From Phragmites australis (lineage: Eukaryota > Streptophyta > Magnoliopsida > Poales > Poaceae), in assembly GCF_958298935.1 (NCBI RefSeq), contig NC_084925.1, positions 15,311,001 to 15,375,000 on the forward strand: DNA of 64,000 nucleotides. The letters run 5' to 3'. The position numbers were made by a program, and so were the translations under genes. Shown piece after piece: positions 56,961-64,000 of this stretch; the first letter of the stretch is position 1, and every line of letters begins with the position of its first letter. The notes below the pieces were generated by a model that saw only the letters and a program-made list of their open reading frames with translations, ran no database searches and had not been told where the DNA came from.

Positions 56961-58707
56961 GTCGATGAAGGCGACGGTGTGCTCAGGCTCCTGGAACCCG
57001 AGCTCCTGATTCTCGGGGGTGGCTCTATCGTCGCCGCCCCTGCGGGGCTCTTCGCGGTCCCTCTGGCGCCGCTCAATGAGGCCTTTGACTGTGCGGCACT
57101 CCGTGAGGTCACGCCACTCGGTCTGGTGGATCTAGCACCACTTCCCTGGTTCAGGCCTCGCGGGAGCAGGCGCCCTTGCGGGGGCGGGAGCCCTTGCGGG
57201 CGTCGGAGCCCTGGCAGGAGCTGGAGCCCTCGTGGGCACGGGCCTTCTGTCGGCGGTTGCCCGGTGCGCCGGCCGGTGGTCATGCTCCTCAGCTAGCCTA
57301 TGGGCAAGGCCCTGAGCCGGCATGATAGGGACAGCCTCGTGCCTTCTTCTCTTTTTCTTTTCCCACTGTCAAAGCAGGAAGGACCTGGTTGATTGGCAGC
57401 GGGTTGCTCAGGGCGCGAAACATGCTACACCCGGGCATCCACCGCCTTGGCGCACTTGTCGGCCAACGCGAAGAGTTCCGTGGTGGTCTCGACTTCGTGC
57501 GTGCCCAGCTTTTCGAGCATCCGCTCGTCACAAACACCCTGCCGGAACGTGACGATAATGGTGTGGGGGGTTATCCGTGGGATGGTGTTGCGGACCTGGC
57601 TTAAGCGCTGTATGAAGCACCGCAACGTCTCCCCCTCCTGTTGTTTTACGGTGTAGAGGTCGCACTCCAGGCCGGAGCGCGTGAACGTGCCTTGAAAATT
57701 AGCCACAAACTGGGGGTAGAGGTCATCCCAGGAGCCGATGGATCCTGGGGGTAAGTTCATAAGCCAAGAACGGGCAGAGCCCCTCAAGGCTACATGGAAA
57801 TAATTGGCCATCACCTTTTCACTGCCGCTGGCCGCTTGGACAGCGGTGGTGTAGATTTGGAGGAACTCGACGGGGTTGATGGACCCGTCGTACTTCTCTG
57901 GCAGTTCTAGCCGGAACTTCGTGGGTCAGTTGACCCGGCGGAGCTCGCTGGTGAAGGCACGGCAGCCTGTGCCATACCCTACTGCGCGGGCAACGCCCTT
58001 GGGTGGTGAACGCCGGTGAGCCGCGGAACCCTGGCGGTCATGGGCCAGCATAGAGGAAGCTTGGTCCTTTGCCTCAGCCTCATATCGAGACTACCGTTGG
58101 CGCTCAAGGGTAACACGCGCGTCTTCGACGGCCCTCCGCTCGTTGAGATGCAAGCAGAGGTCCTAAGCTCCGGTAGTTGCCAGGGGGCAGCACTTCGCTT
58201 GGAGGCCCAACGACCGGTTCGGCCGCCACCTGAGGATGGACCGGCCTTGGTTGCGCCATTGTGGGAGGTAGCCCGGAAGCTTTCGGCCAACACCTGACGG
58301 TGAGTCGTGCCCACCAGGGCGGCCACCTCCTAGAGCCAGCGGCCTTCTGGGGTTTCCCCCGCCGCCTGGACTGGCTGGTGCTTGAGGAGAGCTTGCGCCG
58401 CAAGCAGCGCGCTCCCAGGACTGGCATCGCCGAAGGCGAGCCTGCGCCGTAACGGCGCCCGGTGCTGTCCAGACGTGGACCTCACGGCAGGAGTTTCTTC
58501 CGCTTGATGAGGGTTAGGCGGTGCGCTTGCAACAGCAGCGGCGGCCCTGTTGGGCCCAGTGCCATGGTCCCTGTGAGGGGGGAGCGCCGTGCGGGCAGAC
58601 CGTGGTTGCTGCTGATGAGCAGCAGTGACTGGGGCCTCCTGTGCGAGGGGCTCCATTTCTTCACTGGAGCTGGAGCCGATGCGTCGGAGACGATGGCCAC
58701 CTGCCAT
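56961..58707 (-). pseudogene. gag: gag of element F
   Basis: A probable start ATG at 58707 (MAGGHRLRRIGSSSSEE) is followed by an Ala/Pro-rich segment. After frameshifts the capsid core is the frame 57814-57425: ALRGSARSWLMNLPPGSIGS, FVANFQGTFTRSGLECDLYT, ETLRCFIQRLSQVRNTIPRI and TTELFALADKCAKA. A zinc-knuckle segment (GKWC, then a stop, then IHQTEWRDLTEC) lies at about 57155-57100. A 21/24-bp repeat rich in 'gggcgggagcccttgcg' around 57170-57235 expands an Ala/Pro/Arg linker. Confidence 0.8.
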
Positions 58708-58745
58708 TTTTTCTACAGGAAAACAAAACAAATTCAGGGATGCAA

Positions 58746-58766
58746 CCCTCCTACCTGGCGCGCCAG
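58746..58766 (-). other. primer binding site of element F
   Basis: On the minus strand TGGCGCGCCAGGTAGGAGGG starts one base after the 5' LTR end. It fixes the element's orientation. Confidence 0.8.
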
Positions 58767-58767
58767 C

Positions 58768-60240
58768 TGTCGGAGAGTGAACTCCTCAAGCAGGGATCCG
58801 GAGGGACCCCCTTTGAGATTCGGCCGGGGGGATGATTCTGAATCTGTTTTGCGGGTGAAATAAACGAGCGTAAATGCGATGCAAGTGGAATGGAAGGATC
58901 GGATGCAGAATGCAGTAAATGGTCTGGAGGTTTTTAGACTGGTTCGGGCCGCACTGAGTGTAACACCCTACTCCTGTGTGTATGCTATAAAGGCTCTGAG
59001 AATGTCTCTAAGAGATGTTGCTGGTTACAAGAATATCTGTCTAGCCTAGAGCCTCGGGCTCCTTGTTCTTTAGTGATCTGAGCTTCTGTGCTTGTACTGA
59101 ACCTATGTCTTCTTCCTTGACTTGCTGTCCTCAACCTCTATTTTTCTCTAACTCTGCCTTCTGTGTCAATCGGTCCCTTTCACTGGGGAGCCCGCCCCGC
59201 CTTAAATACCCGCCGGGGCGGTAGAGTGCCTAGAAAGGGAGGGCGCAAGTTCCAAGGAGCCATAAATGGAAAGCAACCATCATGGGCTGCTGCGCAAAGT
59301 GACAGGGAGGGTTGAAAATGCGCCCCCGTCTGGTCTGGTTCGTCATCATGCCGCTCTGCAACGGGCGCTGCAGAGGGGGCCTATCGGGCAGCCACTGAAC
59401 AGCCCGGCGTGCCCGCTTGGTCTTGTACACCTGACACAGCAGGGCGGTAGGCGGGGTGCCTTTGGCTTCGTGATGTTATCCTGAGGCATGCTGGATGTCC
59501 CGCGATGGGAACCGTGCATTAAATGTACCCACGCCTCCTTGCCAGGCTGTGGCAGGGACTGACAACGATCATGGCAGGAGCAGTTGGAAGCGACAGGCCA
59601 TGCGCTCTCTTAAATACGGCATCGGGCCTTTCACTGGTTGACACCTCACCGCTGGACCTCTGTGGGGGCCACCGACGAAAGACTTCTGAGGCCGTCGGGG
59701 AATCGAGTGCTCGGGGGTCACTGTTCACAGCCCCGAGCACTCTCTCCCGGATATGCCCTTTCTTGGTCCTCGAGGAACCGAGTGCTCGGTGGCCACTGTT
59801 CACAGTCCCGAGCACTCTCTCCCGGAATTGGCTATTCGGGTCCTCGGGGAACCGAGTGCTCGGGGGGCACTGTTCATGGCCCCGAGCACTCTCTCCCAGA
59901 ACTGACTTCCCTTTGGTCCTCGGGGGACTCGGGTGCTCGGGGGCCACTACTCGCAGCCCCGAGCACCCCCTTCCCAGTACTTGGCTTTTCTGGTCGTTGG
60001 GGGACTTGAGTGCCCGGGGGTCACTGTTCATGGCCCCGAGCACTCTCTTCCCGGCACTTGGTCTTCTGGGGTCATCGGGGAACTCGAGTACTCGGGGACA
60101 CTGTTCATGGCCCTGAGCACCCTCTCCTAGGACTTTGTCTTCTCTACCTCGCGGAGATGATCCCCGTGGGAGGGCGCCACATGGCAAACTGTTGATCTGG
60201 CCTCGGGACTCTGGGACCCCTAGTTCCTGTGTCACCGACA
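58768..60240 (-). repeat. element F 5' LTR
   Basis: Collinear with 46748-48219; ends CCGACA followed by GGGTG. TTAAATA in a GC-rich context (about 59201) is a possible promoter. It contains the same six-unit hairpin array. Confidence 0.9.
59699..60140. repeat. ~75-bp hairpin repeats in element F 5' LTR
   Basis: Six units of the array described at 47679-48128. Both long open frames here (minus 59519-60394, plus 59523-60116) arise because the unit is close to a multiple of three and lacks stops. Confidence 0.85.
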
Positions 60241-60245
60241 GGGTG
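60241..60245. repeat. target site duplication of element F (right)
   Basis: GGGTG, identical to 46743-46747. Confidence 0.85.
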
Positions 60246-61350
60246 GGTCTGCCCGGGTTTCTTGGAAGGCATTGTGCGGCCTCGGAAGTGTAGTTGACAC
60301 GTATCAAGGGATTTCCTTGATAGACCGTGTTGCGACGCCACCCGTGGGACTTCTTCGGGTGGCATAACAAGCCCACATACCGTGGACGTAGCATGCATAG
60401 GTCACCTGGAAGGCAAGACTACCTAAATTTCCTGGAAGGCATTGCGTAGTCTCGGTAGACAGTGAGTGAGGCCCACACACCGCGGGCACCGCTTATGCCT
60501 AGGTTACCTGGAAGGCAGATTATCCCTAGGGTTCCCTAGAAGGTATTGCATAGCCTCAGTAGTGTCGAAGCCACGCCCTGGGGGATGTCCTCGGTGGTGG
60601 AGATGCGGTGTTCTGAGGAATGCTGTCACAAGGAATCCTCGTTGCACAACATGCCTACACACCGCAGGTGTAGCATGCCTAGGTCACTTAGAAGGAAAGA
60701 CTACCTAGGTTTCCTGGAAGGTATTGTGTAGCCTCGATAGTGTGTAGATGCCGGTTATCAAGGGACTTCCTTTGTAATGTAGTTGCAGCGCCCCCGAGGG
60801 ATTTCTTTGGAGGTGTGATAGGGCCACGCAACAGTAAGCATTTCTTGCCTAAACCCAAGGTCACCTAAAAAGGTTTCCCGGAGGGTAGGCTTTGCCCTGG
60901 TAGGTAGTGGAGCCCACACACCGTGGGCGTAGCATGCCTAGGTTACCTGGAAGGCAAGACATGCTAGGTTTCCTGGAAGGTATTGTGTAGCCTCGATAGT
61001 GTGTGGACACTGCATATCAGGGGATGGCCTTGATGTGAGAATGCGGTGCTCTAAGAAATGCTGTCGCAAGGAATCCTCATTGCATGACATGCTTATATAC
61101 CGCGGGCACAGCATGCCTAGCTCACTGCTAAGGCATCAAGCCTAGGTTTCTGGAATGTATTGCATAGCTTCGGTCATATAAATGCGACGCGCCAGAGCAC
61201 ATCCTTGGTGGACAGTGTTGTGGTGCACCCCAGGCGTTTCCTCGGGAGCACGACAAGCCTACACACCGCGGGTGTAGCATTCCTAGGTCACATGGAAGGC
61301 AAGACTACCTAGGTTTCCTGGAAGGTGTTGCGTAGCTCCGATAGTGTGTA
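60246..61350 (+). repeat. irregular 'cctagg' repeats of element E
   Basis: At least six copies of a block like 'ggcaagactacctaggtttc' plus 'ctggaaggtattgtgtagcc' at about 60409, 60500, 60690, 60950, 61130 and 61298, with 'accgcgggtgtagcatgcct' blocks between. Spacing is irregular (100-260 bp). No gene. Confidence 0.75.
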
Positions 61351-61369
61351 GGGCCTTTGGCATTAATAC

Positions 61370-61960
61370 ATTGCAAGGAGTCTTACAAAACCTTCGGCAA
61401 AAACGGAGAACCTTACAAAACCTCCGGCAAAAACGGAGAACCATACAAAACTTCCGGCAAAAACAGAGAACCTTACAAAACCTACGGCAAAAACGGAGAA
61501 CCTTACAAAACCTCTGACAAAAACGGTGACCTTACAAAACCACCAGCAAAAATGGAGAACCTTACAAAACCTCCAACAAAAATGAAGAATCTTACAAAAC
61601 CTCCAGCAAAAACGGAGAACTTTACCAAACCTCCACACAACAGATAGTTTTACCAAACCTCCGCCGGAACGGAGAAACTTCCAAAAACCTCTGCACAATA
61701 GAGAGTTTTACAAACCTCCGGCAAAAATGGAGAGCTTTACCAAACCTCCGCACAATAGAGAGTTTTACCAAACCTCTGCCAAAACGGAGAGACTTCCAAA
61801 AACCTCCGCACAACGGAGAGTTTTACCAAACCTCCACCACAACGGAGAGCTTTACCAAACCTCTGCACAACGGAGAGTTTTACCAAACCTCCGCACAACG
61901 GAGAGTTTTACAAAACCTCCACACAACGGAGAGCTTTACCAAACCTCCGCACAATGGAAG
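61370..61960 (+). repeat. 30-bp / 28-bp minisatellite of element E
   Basis: About nine units of 'ccttacaaaacctccggcaa' plus ten further bases (30 bp), then about ten units of a shortened 'ttttaccaaacctccgcaca' type (about 28 bp). The 30-bp unit makes a ten-residue peptide repeat in a chance open frame. Confidence 0.85.
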
Positions 61961-62269
61961 AGTACCCTGGCATCTTGAAGGCAAATGCCTCCATGCCAAA
62001 GAGGTATGAAATCCGCTAGCCTCCAAAAGGCACAGCAAACAGATCAAAGGGGTATAAAAATCCCCCTCCCTATAGGGAAAGGTATGACCCGCATGACTCA
62101 AACACGTATGGTAAAAGGTAAAATCATTACCCTACCATCTCCTTTAAAGACACATTTCATACGTCATTTTGTGAAAATTATATTGACATTTAATAAAATC
62201 CCACGTAGCATGGCATGGGAAATAGAGTGGAACCCTCGACTGTCCATTTCAGAGGCTGCAAATTCCTTG
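61961..62269 (+). other. element E internal, no gene recognised
   Basis: Spacer between two arrays; no motif seen. Confidence 0.45.
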
Positions 62270-62744
62270 CAGCGGCTAAGGGCCGAGGAGGTCGCGGACC
62301 ACTTCCCCCACCTGGCCCTCGGCTTCGCCTCCGACATGCCATCGCCAGTCTCTAGACGGAGTACCTCCGGAGCCGGGCAGTGGCTAAGGGCCGAGGGAGT
62401 CGCGGACCACTTCCCCCGCCTGGCCCTCGGCTTCGCCTCCAACACACCGTCGCCAGGCTCCGGATGGAGTGCCTTTGGAGCTGGGCAGTGGCTAAGGGCC
62501 GAGGGGGTCATGGACCAGTTCCCCCGCCTGGCCCTCGGCTTTCCCTCTGACACGCTATCGTCAGGCTCAGGATGGAGTACTACGAGAGCCGGGAGGTGGC
62601 TAAGGGTCGAGGGGGTCGCGGATCACTTCCCCCGCTTGGCCCTCGGCTTCGCCTCCTACATGTCATTGCCATGCTCCGGACGGAGTATCTCCGGAGCCAC
62701 TCAATGGCTAAGAGCCGAGGGGGTTGCAGACCACCTCTCCCGCC
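62270..62744 (+). repeat. 108-bp tandem repeat of element E, right array
   Basis: Unit marker 'ctaagggccgagg' (with variants) at 62276, 62384, 62492, 62600 and 62708: an exact 108-bp period over 4.3 units. It is the same unit as at 46243 and 46351. The period is 36 codons, which explains the open frame 61985-62830. Confidence 0.9.
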
Positions 62745-64000
62745 TGAAAGTGCATCTAGGCCCCCTAAGTGGGTTTTGGCTAATTGATGACAAAATGATT
62801 AAGGGACTAATGAATTTATTGAAGGTATGAACAAGTTTTAGTTCCTTTGGTGATGTTATACAACGTTAGCGTCCCTCAAAAAGAAAAGAGAAGTGGTTTG
62901 TAGTACTCAATAGGATTTAATTTGATTTTATTTTTGAAATTGAGTTTAGGAAAGCTGTACAATCAAGAGGGAGGCAATTGATAGTTTTGATGGTGTCTCA
63001 GTGCTCAAAGTGACCTCTTAGAACCAAATGATGAGAGACACATTCACCCACGGACACCGAGAAATAGGCTAAAGTGTTCTGAGTTCGGAGTCTTTGGTGT
63101 GCACCGGATACTCTGATACATAGTGTTTTTGGCCGGAGTCTCTGAGAGGGACGCCGCCAGAGAGTCTCGGTTTTGATTTAATTTTAAATGTCCGAAGTCT
63201 CCGGTGTTCACCGGATACTCCGGTGCCTGATGTTTTTGGCCGGAGTCTCCAAGAGATACTCCACCAGAGAGTCTTGGTTTTGATTTAATTTTAAATGTCC
63301 AGAGTCTCCAGTGTTCACCGGATACTCCAGTGCCTGATGTTTTTGGCCGGAGCCTCTAAGAGATACTCCGCCAGAGAGTCTTGGTTTGACTTAATTTTAA
63401 AAATAGCAAAGTCTCCAGGGTTCACCAGATACTCCGGTATCTGGAGAGGGCGGAGAGTCCAGCTTGTCTCTGGGTCTATTCTGTGTGGCATCTAAGTACC
63501 ACCCGGAGTCTCAGGTGTACACCGGATACTCCGGGTGAGTTCAACAGAACTGTAACGACTAGTTCTGACATTGTTCTGAGCCCGTTTTGAAATACTGTTC
63601 GGAGTCTCCGTTGTTCACCGGATACTCCGGGTTAGGTCAACCAGAACACTAACAGCTAGTTTTTGAAGGATAGCTATAAGTACCTCCCCACCTCTTTGCA
63701 TTGAATGCTTCCTGTTGCTGCTAAGCTACTCCTTGACAAAGCCTCCCAAAGCATTCAAGCGCCCCTCCAAACCTCTCTAGTGCTTAGATTGTTGCAAGAA
63801 TTGAGAAATAGGGTTTGTTAAGGGAGATTTGAGTTGTTGAACCAAAATCCAATCTTTGAGCATTGAGTTCGTCATCAAGCATTCATTTGTGATCTTTTTC
63901 TTTTGGAGCCCCGTGCTCCTAGACGGCAAGGCATCGCCCGTAGAGCCCCCAAGGATTGTGGAATGCCACCGGAAGTTTGTAATCACCCATTGCCTTGAGT
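62745..64000 (+). mobile_element. element H: LTR-like sequence, left end, runs off the window
   Basis: TGAAAGTGCATCTAGGCCCC begins abruptly inside the 108-bp array of E. The ~1.25 kb visible is non-coding with a 107-bp tandem repeat, and it has the look of a retrotransposon LTR. Neither its right end nor a primer site is within reach, so class and orientation are inferred. Confidence 0.5.
63083..63440. repeat. 107-bp palindrome-bearing repeats in element H
   Basis: Units at about 63090, 63197, 63304 and 63411 (constant 107-bp offset). Each has 'gtctccggtgttcaccggatac'-like arms: GTCTCCGGTG/CACCGGATAC and variants are self-complementary. Further single copies of the palindrome occur at 63505-63535 and 63600-63632. 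Confidence 0.8.

Larger units (their letters stand above)
46748..60240 (-). mobile_element. element F: Tat-type Ty3/gypsy retrotransposon with antisense gene
   Basis: A complete minus-strand element of 13.5 kb including the inserted solo LTR G. It has LTRs of 1472 and 1473 bp, a primer site TGGCGCGCCAGG beside the right (5') LTR, gag, protease, RT, two RNase H domains, integrase, a non-coding repeat region and an antisense ORF. Perfect GGGTG flanks are present. The antisense ORF between integrase and 3' LTR and the dual RNase H are hallmarks of grass Tat elements. Stops and frameshifts make pol non-functional. Confidence 0.9.
44342..62744 (+). mobile_element. element E: pol-less LTR retrotransposon rich in minisatellites, host of F
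   Basis: A 5' LTR (44342-45188) and primer site are followed by a gag-like remnant and then long tandem-repeat regions (46200-46420 and 60246-62744). No pol motif is found in any E-derived part. E is split by F: the sequence left of 46748 and right of 60246 belongs to one repeat family. The 3' end is not in the window; element H starts at 62745 inside its last repeat array. It must have depended on another element for enzymes. Confidence 0.7.

Noticed and set aside
59519..60394. 291-codon minus-strand open frame and its plus-strand counterpart
   Set aside because: Lies in the hairpin array of the F LTR; both strands stay open because the repeat lacks stops. The same effect appears at 47502-48176.
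61357..61647. Open frame with ten-residue peptide repeats
   Set aside because: The 30-bp minisatellite period is a multiple of three, so one frame stays open by chance. There is no start context or homologous domain.
61985..62830. 281-codon open frame with 36-residue repeats
   Set aside because: It follows directly from the 108-bp tandem repeat and then runs into element H; not a gene.
1..64000. tRNA, rRNA or centromere satellite arrays
   Set aside because: None was recognised on reading. The only tRNA-like matches are short primer binding sites of retrotransposons, and no ~155-bp satellite period was seen.

Overview
The window looks like nuclear DNA of a grass (Poaceae). It is built almost entirely from LTR retrotransposons typical of grass genomes: CRM-type, Tekay/chromodomain-type and Tat-type Ty3 elements, the last with the antisense ORF known from grass Tat elements. 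It also holds remnants of Ty1/copia, LINE, hAT and CACTA-like elements. No intact host gene was recognised. Several CRM-clade (centromeric retrotransposon) copies and deep nesting suggest a pericentromeric or centromere-proximal location. That is inference: no centromere satellite is visible. All identifications come from reading motifs; no search was run.

Layout. 1-10,200 is old, eroded DNA: a ~1.2 kb segment present twice (about 625-1869 and 4865-6050), each copy carrying a broken minus-strand gene remnant behind a TATA box; a Ty1/copia pol fragment (about 3300-4620, minus); a 5'-truncated LINE with a perfect 15-bp target duplication (6207-6936); and a region of CACTA-like subterminal repeats (about 7690-9420). 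10,207-10,796 is a 295-bp tandem duplication that runs across the left edge of element A. Element A (10,710-16,852) is a CRM-like non-autonomous element with gag and protease but no reverse transcriptase or integrase; an unassigned reading frame lies in their place. 17,745-19,375 is a decayed hAT-type (TTF zinc finger/DUF4371) transposase gene, followed by an old LTR fragment.

From 20,266 to beyond the right end the window is one nested stack. The base is element D, a Tat-type Ty3 element with dual RNase H (5' LTR at 32,022-32,988, interrupted 3' LTR from 44,211). Element B, a chromodomain (Tekay-like) Ty3 element with ~3.1 kb LTRs, sits three bases inside the D 5' LTR. Element C, a CRM-type element on the minus strand with an open 1,106-codon pol, sits in the D integrase region and has lost its 5' half. 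Element E, an element without pol that is rich in minisatellites, sits in the D 3' LTR. Inside E lies element F, a 12.6-kb Tat element on the minus strand with perfect GGGTG target duplications and an antisense gene. Inside F lies G, a solo LTR of the C family with perfect GTTCC duplications. Element H, another LTR-like sequence, starts at 62,745 and runs out of the window.

The points most worth following are: (1) the reading frame that replaces RT-RNase H-IN in element A; (2) the C-family pol frame that runs about 89 codons into its own LTR and is kept open in solo LTR G; (3) the antisense gene of F with its own TATA box and possible intron; (4) the extra ORF upstream of gag in B; and (5) arrays of hairpin-forming or minisatellite repeats inside the LTRs of F and H and the body of E.
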